Shown: positions 10,943 through 22,470 of the stretch, piece by piece
Layout of the letters: every line of letters starts with the position of its first letter
Position numbering within the stretch: the stretch's first letter is position 1
Assembly: GCA_032622095.1 (NCBI GenBank)
Contig: CP136063.1
Coordinates: 35,504,106 to 35,568,105 of the forward strand
Direction of reading: 5' to 3'
From: Siphonodentalium dalli
Taxonomy: Eukaryota > Mollusca > Scaphopoda > Gadilida > Siphonodentaliidae
DNA: 64,000 nt
Position numbers and translations under genes: made by a program
The notes under the pieces: generated by a model
Seen by the model: only the letters and a program-made list of their open reading frames with translations
Database searches by the model: none
What the model was told of the DNA's origin: nothing

Positions 10943-12159
10943 GTAAAGGTGGATTATCTCTTTGTAAACATATATTATATAGTTACCGGGGTATAAAATA
11001 TTAGATTTGAATCGAAGACTCCTGTCAGGAAATGCTTCTATCGATTAATATTAATTTTATTGCGAATATGTTCTGGTCTAAAAAGGTGTGTTTGTTCAGT
11101 TAACGAACAATAGTGGTTACTGTTAACAGAGACCAGAAATTTTATTGTACAATTTTGTCACAAATAAACATTAATTAGACTCATTATCGATTATATATGT
11201 GGAGCAAGACAATACAAACAATCAATCTGGGACATTTGACTTTCGGTGCCTAGCCATAGGAACTGCCCAGTGCTCTATGTCGCAATATGGTATCATCCGA
11301 ATTGTCTGTTCTAAAAATAGTAACATAAACGGTCCCGATTTAATATTCGAAATAAAATCAATATTAATTGATATAAGCTTTTCTGGACAGGGGTCTTCAG
11401 TTCATATCTATTAGTATTCCCAATTCTACCATAATGATAACAAACTACTAAAGCAATCGAGCCAGGCCATCTTCGGTCAGCGTTTATTGTTCAGAAGACA
11501 TGTACATACACATGCATTCACTTTACACTCTATTCTACCAATGCTGTGCAGCGGTCCAGGAACAACCACCCAAAAAACCCTTTTAGGGAAAACCATGATG
11601 GAAACCTGTTATCCGAACACTGGCATGGACACAGCTTCTAGCGTCGGAAATACACTCTCAATGAAATTTTACACAGAAAAAGTTCTTACTCTACACATTC
11701 CATGTTGATATATGAACACATAAATATCATAAGATAAGAACTTAAAACTATTCTGTATAATAGTGACATATCTGTCTATGTTATAGTGAGATCTATCAAA
11801 ATTCTCAAACAAACTCAAATATTATTTTCAAATTTTGAAAACAACAAAAATTGTCAAACTCATTATTTACAAAATGAGCAATACACACACTTTAATTAAA
11901 TTAATTAAAAAATTTGTGTGTGCTGACCCAACAAATCTAGGACTAGAAGTGACTACACTCCACTGATTTCCCGCCGAAATCAATTCTCCAATAACAACTT
12001 TTCATTGGCTACTGCCTTAATGAAAACTCCGCCTACTCATAACATAAATTATTCATCGAGCTGTGAATACAATACATACGAGAAAACGCGCGAAAGTTAT
12101 CATTTTATACCCACGCAACTATTTAAAATTTATTATTTAAAGAGATAATCCATCTTTAA
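10943..12159 (+). mobile_element. MITE-A copy with a 690-bp insertion
   Basis: The left part (10943-11413) matches MITE-A from AGGTGGATTATCTCTTT to 'cagttcatatctatta'. The right part resumes at about 12102 with 'attttatacccacgcaacta' and ends GATAATCCATCTTTAA at 12159. The join at 'ctatta / attttatac' shows that 11414-12101 was inserted into an otherwise complete element. Confidence 0.85.
11414..12101. mobile_element. Unclassified insertion inside MITE-A
   Basis: About 690 bp with no matching family in the window, no clear inverted ends and at most 1-2 bp of target duplication. It carries one short open frame (11487-11708) that I do not recognise. Its limits are set only by comparison with uninterrupted MITE-A copies. 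Confidence 0.55.
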
Positions 12160-12254
12160 AGCATCTTTTTGTGACATGTATTTATCGACCTATTTCGATG
12201 CAGGAAACATTTCACAAGTGAATATTATTAGGTGTATTTTGAAGCGCAAACCGC

Positions 12255-14080
12255 GAAGTAGATTTAATGCGATCATGTGTGGAATCAATGCTTTATTGCA
12301 TAATTTGATCCTGTGTGGAATCAGTGCTTTATTGCATAATGCGAAGCTGTATGGACTTAATCCTTTAATGCATAATGCGAACCTGTATGGAATTAATGCT
12401 TTACTGCATAATGCGAAACTATGGAATTAATCCTTTATTGCATAATGCGAAACTGTGTGGAATTAATGCTTTACTGCATAATGCTATCCTGTATAGAATT
12501 AATGCTTTACTGCATAATGCGATCCTGTGTTGAATCAATGCTTTACTGCATAATGCGATCCTGTGTTGAATTAATGTTTTACTGCATAATGCGATCCTAT
12601 GTTGAATTAATGCTTTATTGCATAATGCGATCCTGTGTGGAATTAATGCTTTATTGCATAATGCGATCCTGTGTTGAATTAATGCTTTACTGCATAATGT
12701 CAGCATGTGCGGAATCAATGCTTTATTGCATAATGCGAAGCTGTATGGACTTAATCCTTTAATGCATTATGCGATCCTGTGTGTATATAATCCTTTAATG
12801 CATTATGCTATCCTGTGTGTATATAATACTTTACTACATAATGCGAAACTGTGTGGAATTAATGCTTTACTGCATAATGCGATCCTGTATAGAATAAATG
12901 CTTTACTGCATAATGCGATCCTGCGTGGACTTAAGATTTACTGCATAATGTGTATTTAATGATTTACTGCATAATGCGATCCTGTGTGGAATTAATGCTT
13001 TACTGCATAATGCGATCCTGTGTGGAATTAATGTTTTACTGCATAATGCGCTCCTGTGTGTAATTAATGCTTTACTGCATAATGCGATCCTGTGTGGAAT
13101 TAATTATTTACTGCATAATGCGATCCTGTGTGTAATTAATGCTTTACTGCATAATGCGATCTTGTGTTGAATTAATGCTTTACTGCATAATGCGATCCTG
13201 TGTGGAATTAATGCTTTACTGCATAATGCGATCCTGTGTGTAATTAATGCTTTACTGCATAATGATATACTGAGTGTAATTAATGCATTACTGCATAATG
13301 AGATCCTGTGTGTAATTAATGCTTTACTGCATAATGCGATCCTGTGTGTAATTAATGTTTTACTGCATAATGAGATCCTGTGTGGAATTAATGCTTTACT
13401 GCATAATGCGATCCTGTGTTGAATTAATGCTTTATTGCATAATGCGATCCTGTGTTGAATTAATGCTTTACTGCATAATGCGATCCTGTTTGGAATTAAT
13501 GCTTTACTGCATAATGTGAGCATGTGTGGAATCAATGCTTTATTGCATAATGGGAAGCTGTATGGACTTAATCCTTTAATGCATAATGCGATCCTGTGTG
13601 TAGTTAATGCTTAACTGCATAATGCGACCCTGTGTTGAATTAATGCTTTACTGCATAATGCCATCCTGTGTGGAATTAATTTTTTTTACTGCATAATGAG
13701 ATCCTGTGTGGAATTAATGTTTTATTGCATAATGCGACCCTGTGTTGAATTAATGCTTTACTGCATAATGCAATCCTGTGTGGAAGTAATGCTTTACTGC
13801 ACAATGCGATCCTGTGTGGAGTTAGTGCTTTACCGCATAATGTGATCCTGTATGGAATTAATGTGTTACTGCATAATGCTATCCTGTGTGGTATTAATGT
13901 GTTAGTGCACAATGCGATCCTGTGTGGAATTGGTGCTTTACTGCATAATGCGATCCTGTTTTGATTTAACGCTTTACTGCATAACGCGATCCTGTATGGA
14001 ATTAATGCTTTACTGCATAATGCGATCCTGTGTGGAATTAATGCTTTAATGGATAATGCGATCCTGTATGGAATTAATGT
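12255..14080 (+). repeat. 36-bp minisatellite, about 50 units
   Basis: The unit is close to 'tgctttactgcataatgcga' followed by 'tcctgtgtggaattaa', 36 bp, repeated from about 12262 to the edge of the next MITE-A at 14081. As 36 is a multiple of three, open frames appear on both strands (for example 12419-12718 and 13104-13535 minus, with a 12-residue repeat around ALIxHRIALCSK). They share no start or splice context and break often, so I treat them as incidental. The block lies between the right end of one MITE-A (12159) and the left end of another (14081). Confidence 0.9.
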
Positions 14081-14606
14081 TTAAAGGTGGATTATCTCTT
14101 TGTAAACATGTATTATATAGTTACCGGGGTATAAAATATTAGATTTGAATCGAAGACTCCTGTCCGGAAATGCATTTATAGATTAATATTAATTTTATTT
14201 CGAATATTTTCTGGTCTAAAAAGGTGTTTGTTCAGCTAACGAACAATAGTGGTTACTGTTAACAGAGACCAGAAATTATATTGTGCAATTTTGTCACAAA
14301 TAAACGTTAATTATACTCATTATCGCTTATATCTGTGGAACAAAACAATACAAACAACCAATCTGTGACATTTGACATTCGTTGCGTAGTGGTAGGAACA
14401 GCCCAGTGCTCTATATCGCAATACGGTCTCCTCCGAATGGTCGGTTCTAAAAATAGTAACATAAACGGGCCCGATTTAATATTCGAAATAAAATCAGTAT
14501 TAATTGATAGAAGCTTTTCCGGACATAGGTCTTCAGTTCATATCTATTATTTTATACCCACGCAACTATTTAAAATTTGTTATTTAAAGAGATAATCCAT
14601 CTTTAA
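14081..14606 (+). mobile_element. MITE-A full-length copy
   Basis: A 526-bp copy with TTAA at both ends, AGGTGGATTATCTCTTT at the left and AAAGAGATAATCCATCT at the right. It is close to the copy at 4914 and has a small deletion in 'aaaaaggtgtttgttcagc'. Confidence 0.9.
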
Positions 14607-14701
14607 ATGGTCAGTATATGTCATTTGGCCCATGTGGACCTCGCAAGTTCAATTTGTCAGTTTAGGGTCATTTTCGTCTGGAAACATTTAAAAACGATGG
14701 A

Positions 14702-15538
14702 TTAAAATAAATTGCAACACTTTCAGAGCATACATCCACCCTAGCTAGGACCGCATTGTGGTCACCGACAACCGACAACAAGTCGAAATTTTCTACTACG
14801 CCGGTTGAACAAAACCATTTCTAACTGCACCTAGCGTCTGGACTATACGGCACGTTATCCCATTCGATGGAGTACTTACTGCAAGGGCTCACACTTTCCG
14901 TCCGATTGCGCATCTATCAAAGATATACAAGCACGCATTGGTTTCATAATGGGAAAACAGAAATTAAACGCATGTCAATCTGTAATACGGTGCATTGCTT
15001 GCCAAGCGAAACATTATACTAGTATTCATCGCTATAATGCACTACCAGTTGTTCCACTAATTGAACCCAATAAGACACAAACGACGGACGCAGTAGTTGT
15101 CACAACGGGTACTATCTCGAGAAAACAAGTATATCCCAAAACCGCATAATAAATGTGCGATTCAACTACTGTCATGGGAAAAATCATATGGCCTGATAAC
15201 GACCGTCTGTCGCATTATGCCCCGCGTCGCATTATACCCCACATTACCCTACGTATTCATTAATTACGTTAAAGCTAATCGCCGACATAGACAACATAAA
15301 GTTTGGGGCTCGCGAAGGGGGTAATATAATATATCTTTTTTTTCTTCAAAGTTTATATAATTACACAATCAAATTACCATGATTTGCTTCTTTCTGGTAT
15401 CGGCATAGTTTCTAACATCTTGAACCACCAGAAGGTCAGACATGTTCTAGTAAGGCGGACACCTCGTTGGTATTGAGTATGCGACCCTACGGTTATGTTT
15501 CTCTCGCATTTCCAATACCAACGAGGCGTAGGCCTTTA
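14702..15538 (+). other. ZNF-2 upstream region, duplicated at 21355-22200
   Basis: About 840 bp nearly identical to 21358-22204. It opens with TTGCAACACTTTCAG (a plausible 3' splice acceptor) and a conserved block of about 140 bp up to 'gcgtctggact'. That block also stands upstream of ZNF-3, ZNF-4 and ZNF-5 in the same orientation. In 14949-15330 the same short open frames occur as in the second copy (containing CQSVIRCIACQAKHYTSIHR, a CxxC-type stretch), with a few substitutions. This could be a leader exon, a promoter or the relic of another coding exon. Confidence 0.6.
15463..15530. repeat. Inverted repeat, CCTCGTTGGTATTG arms (copy 1)
   Basis: Arms CCTCGTTGGTATTG and CAATACCAACGAGG flank a loop of about 35 bp, forming a potential hairpin. 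The paralogous site is at 22122-22197, where the arms are 18 bp and perfect. Confidence 0.75.
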
Positions 15539-15989
15539 GGTTACACTGGTGTAAATAAGGTTCGGAGAGACCTCTAGCGGATGCGGGAGGAATATATAGG
15601 AGAGAATAAAATAGACACTGGGCCCTGATTGGTCAATAGCCTTGTGTGCTTTTTGCATAAAAAAATCATCACACCTCTTCCCTATGATTTCCCATAGGTA
15701 AGATAGCCATTGGCACAGGAATTAACCCTTTGTAGTGAAGTTTGAATTTGTTGGTGTGGTCTAAAATATGACAGTATTTTTTTATGCGGATCTGACACTA
15801 GTTACGAAAACACAAGATTTAAAGGCGAATTCCCTGCTAGACAGATATTATTTTTTTGTGTAAAAAGTTTCCCGAAATGTCAATTTTTCAGATTAAAAAA
15901 AAAAATTGGACCCATGGTTCATATAGCCAACAGCATACGCTAAAACGTTAGCACTGAGGCCTATGGAAAACATTTACACCAGTGTAACC
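15539..15989. mobile_element. 451-bp MITE with TA target duplication (empty site known)
   Basis: Ends GGTTACACTGGTGTAAAT and its reverse complement ATTTACACCAGTGTAACC are exact inverted repeats. TA flanks both sides (15537-15538 and 15990-15991). The paralogous locus at 22200-22206 reads straight through ('aggcctatatctgcaac'), giving an empty site. This fits a Tc1/mariner- or PIF-type non-autonomous element that moved after the ZNF-2/ZNF-3 duplication. Confidence 0.9.
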
Positions 15990-16207
15990 TATATCTGCAA
16001 CATAGACTATGTAAATTACATTGTTCTATTACGACCTCCGCTGTTTAAAACCACTTTTTGAAATGTCATTTTCGGCGCTGACATATTTTTATTTTATATG
16101 ACAGTACAGGGGCGTTTCTTTGGACACGAATCTAACTGCATCGTCTTTCTGATAAAGTTAACTCATGAATGTTCTGTAATATTTATTGAGGCAATTATAT
16201 TGATACA

Positions 16208-17042
16208 ATGCACGGAGCGATTGAGCCATCAACACTAGAGACGGGAGAGGAGAGAAACACACCTGAAAGTAGGCCTGCTTCTCAAACACAAATGGATTCG
16301 TTTAGCCGGTCGTACGAAGCAAATGGATGTTCCTTCCCATCAGCACGATAATTGTTTGAAATCTTACACCACATCTAAAACTTTGCTGTCACATAAGAAA
16401 ATCCACACGGGAGATCACCCACATGAATGTGGTGTGTGCGAGAAATCATTTACTGAGTCGAGATACTTGACGAAACATAAGAGGATCCACGCGGGTGATC
16501 GGCCGTATCAATGTGATGTGTGCGATAAATCATTTACTCGGTCGAGTGACCTGACTTCACATAAGAGAATCCACACAGGTGATCGCCCGTATCAATGTGA
16601 TGTGTGCGAGAGATCATTTACTGTGTTTGGGCACCTAACTTCACATAAGAGGATTCACGCGGGTGTTCGCCCGTATCAATGTGATTTATGCGAGAAATCA
16701 TTTACTCAGTCGAGTGCCCTGAAGACCCATAAGAAGATCCATACCGGAGATCGCTCCTGTCAATGCGATTTGTGCGAGAAATCATTTATTCAGTCGAGTA
16801 ACCTGACTACACATAAGAGGATCCACACGGGGGATCGCCCATATAAATGTGATGTGTGCGATAAATCATTTAGTTGTTTCCAAAACCTCACTACACATAA
16901 GAGGATCCACACTGGGGGTCGGCCATATCAATGTAATGTGTGTGAGAAATCATTTACTCAGGCGAGTCACATGTTTTCACATAGGGGTGATAGGAAGATA
17001 ATCAGCCATGACTATATCACCCCTAGCAATATACATGTATAG
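16208..17042 (+). pseudogene. ZNF-2: C2H2 zinc-finger paralogue, frameshifted near start
   Basis: Paralogue of ZNF-3. The original start is the ATG at 16208 (MHGAIEPST...), parallel to the ATG at 22438 upstream of ZNF-3. About 8 bp present in ZNF-3 ('aatggcac' after the SFSRSY codons) are missing near 16317, so that leader is out of frame with the fingers. The fingers are open only from the in-frame ATG at 16323 (239 residues). Of eight fingers, the first has lost its first Cys (HQHDNC), six are complete and the last stops in SHRGDR. By finger identity it corresponds to ZNF-3 fingers 1, 5, 8, 9, 12, 13, 14 and 15, so blocks have been lost or gained by unequal exchange. An AATAAA stands at 17091. 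A shorter protein from 16323 cannot be excluded. Confidence 0.75.
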
Positions 17043-17089
17043 TCTTATTATACTTATTTGTAATTGTACTTGCCATGTGTGTATATTGT

Positions 17090-17096
17090 AAATAAA
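17090..17096 (+). terminator. Candidate polyadenylation signal of ZNF-2
   Basis: AATAAA in 'attgtaaataaaattatcc' about 50 bases after the ZNF-2 stop. The parallel spot after ZNF-3 (near 24750) reads 'attgtaaaaacagttatt' and lacks the hexamer. Confidence 0.45.
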
Positions 17097-17154
17097 ATTA
17101 TCCTATCCTATCGGTATGTAATTTGTGCGAGAAAGCATCTAATGACTCGAATGT

Positions 17155-17355
17155 TACGCCAGCTTTTGAAATAATGACCACTTTTGAAGTAGGTCTCCAC
17201 TTTTGAAGTAAAAAACGCCAGCTTTTGAAGTACCTCGCCAGCTTTTGTAGGAAAGTGAGGTCTCCGCTTTTAAAGTAAAAAACGCCAGCTTTTGTAGTAA
17301 AAAACTAGGTCTCCACTTTTTTAATAACAAAATTACAGCTTTTGAAGTAAACTGA
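17155..17355. repeat. CCAGCTTTTGAAGTA short repeats
   Basis: Eight or so imperfect copies of 'ccacttttgaagtaggtctc' and 'cgccagcttttgaagta' alternate in direct orientation immediately downstream of the ZNF-2 tail. Confidence 0.75.
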
Positions 17356-17389
17356 CTCAATACATTTTGACGGGCGCTGAACGATTTTC

Positions 17390-17602
17390 ATGACAAAGTC
17401 AACCCGATAATCCATAGTGGCTATCGCCCATACGAGTGTGACTTGTGACTGAATATATTTAGTGAGTCCAGTTCCGTGACAAAAGAATCCACATTGGTAA
17501 TCGACCATACGATTGTGACGTGGTTTGAATAGCTGTCAGTCATGCCCACACGAGAAATCACAGTCAATCGCCCATACACGTGTGACGTGTACCAAAAGGC
17601 AC
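17390..17602 (+). pseudogene. Zinc-finger relic, left part
   Basis: Degenerate finger text in changing frames: 'cgcccatacgagtgtgactt', 'atcgaccatacgattgtgacg', 'cgcccatacacgtgtgacgtg'. These read as linker plus YxCD remains without full Cys/His sets. The last finger breaks at 'accaaaaggca', where a TIR element begins; the right part resumes at 20019. Confidence 0.65.
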
Positions 17603-20018
17603 ACGGCACAATCGTTTCGACGATTCTACGACCAATTCCACGATTCTGCGGCTTGACAACCACGGTGCTGCGGCAGTTCAACGATTCTGCGGCCTTATTA
17701 TACGTGATATTTTATGACAAACTTAGATAATGGGGCCTTTTACTGAATTGGGACGATAAAAGTGGGCTTCTTCTTGTATGCATTGTGTAGAGTAGACTTT
17801 GCAGGTCCACCAGGTTGACTCACGGAATACATACGAAGATGCGATCAATACATAAAATGAGTCACAATCGGCTCGGTCAAGTCTGGATAATCCGATCGAA
17901 CCGCGAACCGATCGCAAAAAGTCGTTTCTTTGGCTATAAGGGGACATTAACAGTGCGAAAATTAACATCCAACGTAAGCTTTGATAAGCATAAATGTATT
18001 ATTGGCAAAGTCGTACCTCCGTTGACGCAATATTCGATTAAACTACACACAGAAATGCAGTAACAGTGTCAATTATTTGACAACGCCCCGCTTCGACCAT
18101 GACAACGACGATTGTGCGACTCGTTGAACGGTAATTTTCATTTGTATACGACGTGTCACTGCATGATCGGACAGCTTAGTTATGTGTGTAATCCCATGTA
18201 TGCTGCATCAATAAATGTTTGGAACAGTACCTTCGCTGTACAATGCACATGTCCTGGATTCAATACAGTACTGTGTATTTACTGATCCCCACATGTGAAG
18301 GTATAGATACCAAGTCACATAAGAGATTTGTCGCTAAACGAGCATTCTTTAATTTTTTGAACATGACAAAATGCCCGACTTACATGTACCTGAACATTTT
18401 CCTTCTTGGTGCACCTAGCGGCTTTGTAATTTTTGTAAAGTTGACTTGTTCATTCGAAAATGTCACCACTTACCCTACCATAACATGAGTTATTTTAGTA
18501 TTATTCTGATTGGCAGGTAGGCCCTACATATAAAGATTATTGACTGTTTAGTTACTTTTATAAATGTGTTTGTATGAAAGTATTAGTTAAAATTCTTTAT
18601 GGTTATCTGAAACTGAAAGTAATGAGCAACACTTTAAAAAAAAAATAAAAATAAAAGGGATGGATGCCAGAAAATTGCAGTAAAAACGTAAACATACATA
18701 AAATAGTAGAACATTGGGTTGGTCGGTCCCGAAAGTAGCCAAAATAAAAAAATAACCTATAGGGATACGCTGATTTATGACCCCCTACCCCTGACCCCCC
18801 GGTTCGGACACCAACTTGCCGGTATATTATTAACATGGGGTGTTTTGTTGCGGTAGTATTTTTAATTGGGTAAACTGGTGTGTGCATACTTCAAATGAGT
18901 TAAGAATTAATAGCAAATAAATGTCATAGAATTGTAATATATGGAGGCAAATCTTGACTGCGCGATGGAATTATATTTTAGATAACTAGATTTTAATCAC
19001 AAATAAATAAATCATTATAGAATATCATTTTCACCGTGTATAGATATATATACCTGGATGTCAAAATATGGAATTATACTCAAAACAAAATATTAAGTTT
19101 CATGTGTGGAGTTAATTTCTAACATGAAGGCGACCATTCCCCACCATCGATACCACAACGCAACTGAGAATAAGACATGTTGGCCATAAGAAAATACTGA
19201 GGCATTGTGAGTCGGCTGCTAGGTAGGCGTACAGACAGACGGAAGGAAAGTTGAATAGGCGGAAAATTTAAATCATGTAATGTGTGGTGCACAGATATGG
19301 AAATTAAACCTGTACAGTATAGCAATATACGATTCGACATTACTTTATTTTCCACAGCTGGCTCAAAATAAAAGAGTCTTAATCTCGTAGCCTTGAGGTC
19401 GTGTGATTCATATGCGTATTCATGTCTATAGCGAGCGTGACATTCATTAGAAAACGACTTCTCGTGAGCACAAGTTAATGAAATTTCAATTGCTGGTCTC
19501 ACAATCGTCGTTGTCATAGTCGACTACTCGGCGTTGTCAATTGAGTGCGATGATACCCCCCACAAATATGGACACAGCGCCATCTATCACAGAACTGAGG
19601 TTAACATCAGTTGTGAAAAATCAACCAAAGACGTATGGCTATGTTATTATTTGGTTTCCACTCAATTTTATAGGACATTATATATATTTTCTCAACTCTA
19701 AAGACGAATTTCACACAGTGATGTGTGTAAATCCAAAACAACTGGTCTATTTGTGTCAAATATTATGTATTGTTGTGCTAACTGTCTAGTGCTGAACTCT
19801 CTACCGATTATCGAATCGAATATCGCCGTACCTAATAGAAATATAATATGTGGTACATAACTGTCTATATTTCTGGAATTATTAATTTCTTAATGTTTTT
19901 TTCGTGTTTATCGCATCAGCCTGGTCGCAGAATCGTTAAATTGCCGCAGCACCGTGGTTGTCAAGCCGCAGAATCGTGGAATTGGTCGTAGAATCGTCGA
20001 AACGATTGTGCCGTGTGC
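17603..20018. mobile_element. 2.4-kb TIR element with CGATTCTGCGG subterminal repeats
   Basis: The left end (17603-17700) and right end (19922-20018) are inverted copies over about 95 bp, starting ACACGGCACAATCGTTTCG. Each arm carries three copies of CGATTCTGCGG or CGATTCTACG. No transposase is recognised inside, so it is probably non-autonomous. It interrupts a zinc-finger relic whose pieces flank it. A second inverted pair lies inside (18078-19540). Confidence 0.8.
18078..19540. mobile_element. Nested 1.46-kb element, TIR TTGACAACGCC...
   Basis: 'gacaacgccccgcttcgacc' then 'atgacaacgacgattgtgcg' at 18083-18122 is matched in inverse by 'cacaatcgtcgttgtcatag' then 'tcgactactcggcgttgtca' at 19500-19540. 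No open frame here is recognised. It is a probable non-autonomous insertion inside the larger element. Confidence 0.65.
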
Positions 20019-20374
20019 GGTTTCGTGACAAAAGAATACACACCGGTAACCGACCATATGGATGTGACGTGGTTCGAATAGCCTTCAGTCATACCAACAC
20101 AAGATTATTTACAGTCATCGCCCATACAAGTGTGACGTGTTCCAAAAGGCATTTAGTGAGTCCGTTTCCCTGCCTATGCTTATTAACACACATTGGTGAC
20201 CAAACATGCGAGTATATAAGATTGTTCCCAGTCAGCCTGACAACCCACACCATTGAATGCCCTTACAAGTGCGACCTTTGTCAGAAGAAGTTTGATGTGA
20301 CATTGAGTCAGACAAGACTGATGACGTTTTGTCAGTCCAGTAATATGACAACATATATAGTTTATCGAAATTAG
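20019..20374 (+). pseudogene. Zinc-finger relic, right part
   Basis: Continues the relic at 17390-17602. RIHTGNRPYGCDVV is a linker plus half a finger; later 'tgcccttacaagtgcgacctttgtcagaag' gives one YKCDLCQKKF half-finger. Only part of the C2H2 set is kept, so it is non-functional. Confidence 0.65.
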
Positions 20375-21133
20375 GTGATGTAGTAGTTCCAACGGAAAAT
20401 AGTTGCAATTCATACCCTCGAAATTAGGTGACCCGACGCGTTAGGGACAGCAGAAAATGTTTGGTTTATTAGCTTCGTCTCTGGAAGGCGACATTAACAA
20501 CAAATTTCGATCATTGAAATTATGTTACATAACCGAAGTATTAGAACTACGTCAAACGTGGCCAGCTATAAAACACGGGGGCCAGTAATGTGTTGTGTGG
20601 AAACCATTGGGTTCGCATATCCTCTGATGATTGAGTATATAAAATAACGGATTCGATGGCTTTATGTCGCTATACAGGGAAAGTTAAACTTTCAAATCTT
20701 AATGTTCTTGATGCCAAAAGGTTCAGTCTCCTTTCAAAATTTATTCAACACAATATACGAATACAAATAATTTTATTGTCAATTGTCAGGCACAGCAATA
20801 TATATTGAAACGCATAACAAAATTAAGAATGGATGGAACGATATTGTTGATGTAGTTAAATAATAATTAGACAACTTTATTCTCAACCTCCCCTTAGACG
20901 CTATATTTTTTGAATAGTTATGTATAATATTGTATAGCTTGATCCCTTATCGCCTCTCATCCGCATCAACAATTCTGCTATCTGAATCTTTTTTGTTTAT
21001 TATGGTCAATAAATTAAATCAATATTCTATCATGAAGACAATATATGATGGTATACATATTTACTATTGCTATGTTGCACTACTACTGGGTCAGACTAAG
21101 TGGTGTACTATAGACAGGGAAGGTTGAGGTGTC
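20375..21133. other. No gene seen
   Basis: AT-rich sequence with one short open frame (20930-21127) that I do not recognise, and no repeat structure I can support. Confidence 0.5.
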
Positions 21134-21355
21134 TCATGGACTGATAACATAACATAAAAGCCATTTAATGGATTTAAACTCTTCATAACCTATATGTGAA
21201 AATCTATTCAAGCTCAGAACAAACCGGATTAATTTGTTTTGAAATATTTGTAGTTTATTTTTGGTAGTTGTACTCAAAGAGCTATACCAAATAGAGGATG
21301 CATAATCGAGGTGGCATTGAATTATTAAATGAGTTAGCAAGTAGTTTCTTTGTGA
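21134..21355 (-). pseudogene. Non-LTR reverse transcriptase C-terminal fragment
   Basis: On the minus strand about 70 residues read as the thumb region of a CR1/jockey-like RT: HLDYASSIWYS followed by KNKLQIFQNKLIRFVL. The family normally has the pattern 'LEYAS.VWdP...iekLEkvQrkaaRfv'. The core RT is missing and the fragment stops at the ZNF-3 upstream block at 21356. Confidence 0.7.
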
Positions 21356-22470
21356 CAACACTTTCAGAGTATACATCCACCCTAGCTAGGACCGCATTGT
21401 GGTCACCGACAACCGACAACAAGTCGAAATTTTCTACTACGCCGGTTGAACAAAACCATTTCTAACTGCACCTAGCGTCTGGACTATACGGCACGTGATC
21501 CCATTCGATGGAGTACTTACTGGAAGGGTTCACACTTTCCGTCCGATTGCGCATCTATCAAAGATATACAAGCACGCATTGGTTTCATAATGAAAGCGAA
21601 TATGTGTTTTAACTGTTTGGGAAAACACAAATTAAACGCATGTCAATCTGTAATACGGTGCATTGTTTGCCAAGCGAAACATTATACTAGTATTCATCGC
21701 TATAGTGCACTAACAGTTGTTCCACTAATTGAACCCAATAAGACACAAACGACGGACGCAGTAGTTGTCACAACGGGTACTATCTCGAGAAAACAAGTAT
21801 ATCCCAAAACCGCATAATAAATGTGCGATTCAACTACAGTCATGTGAAAAATCATATGGCCTGATAACGACCGTCTGTCGCATTATGCCCCGCGTCGCAT
21901 TATACCCCACATTACCCTACGTATTCATTAATTACGTTAAAGCTAATCGCCGACATAGACAACATAAAGTTTGGGGCTCGCGTATGGGGTAATATAATAT
22001 ATCATTTTTTTCTTCAAAGTTTATATAATTACACAATCAAATTACCATGATTTGCTTCTTTCTGGTATCGGCATAGTTTCTAACATCTGGAAGTACCAGA
22101 CGGTCAGAAATGTTCCAGTAAGGCGGACACCTCGTTGGTATTGGGTATGCGGCCCTACGATTATGTTTCTCTCGCATTTCCAATACCAACGAGGTGTAGG
22201 CCTATATCTGCAACATAGACTATGTAAATTACATTGTTCTATTACGACCTCCGCTGTTTAAAACCACTTTTTGAAATGTCATTTTCGGCGCTGATATATT
22301 TTTATTTTATATGACGCGCGTGTTCAGTACAGGGGCGTTTCTTTGGACACGAATCCAACTGCATCGTCTTTCTGATAAAGTTAACTCTTGCATGAAATGT
22401 TCTGTAATATTTACTGAGGCAATTCTATTGATACAATGTACGGATCGATTGAGCCATCAGCACTGGAGAC
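21356..22470 (+). other. ZNF-3 upstream region, duplicate of 14717-16235
   Basis: It begins ACACTTTCAGAGTATACATC and carries the same conserved block, the same open frames (21590-21817 is longer than its partner because it keeps a MKANMCFNCLGKHK start) and the same hairpin. After 22205 it continues without the 451-bp MITE present in copy 1. It ends in the leader ATG at 22438 (MYGSIEPSAL...). MCFNCLGKH plus CIVCQAKHYTSIH resembles a pair of Cys/His knuckles of the CxxC...H type seen in retroelement gag or pol proteins. That reading is tentative. Confidence 0.6.
22122..22197. repeat. Inverted repeat, 18-bp perfect arms (copy 2)
   Basis: ACACCTCGTTGGTATTGG at 22126 and its exact reverse complement near 22195, with a loop of about 34 bp. 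It is more perfect than the paralogue at 15463-15530. Confidence 0.85.

Noticed and set aside
12419-13535. Repeat proteins on both strands with 12-residue units (ALIxHRIALCSK)
   Set aside because: Produced by the 36-bp minisatellite; open on both strands, no leader, domain or constant start.
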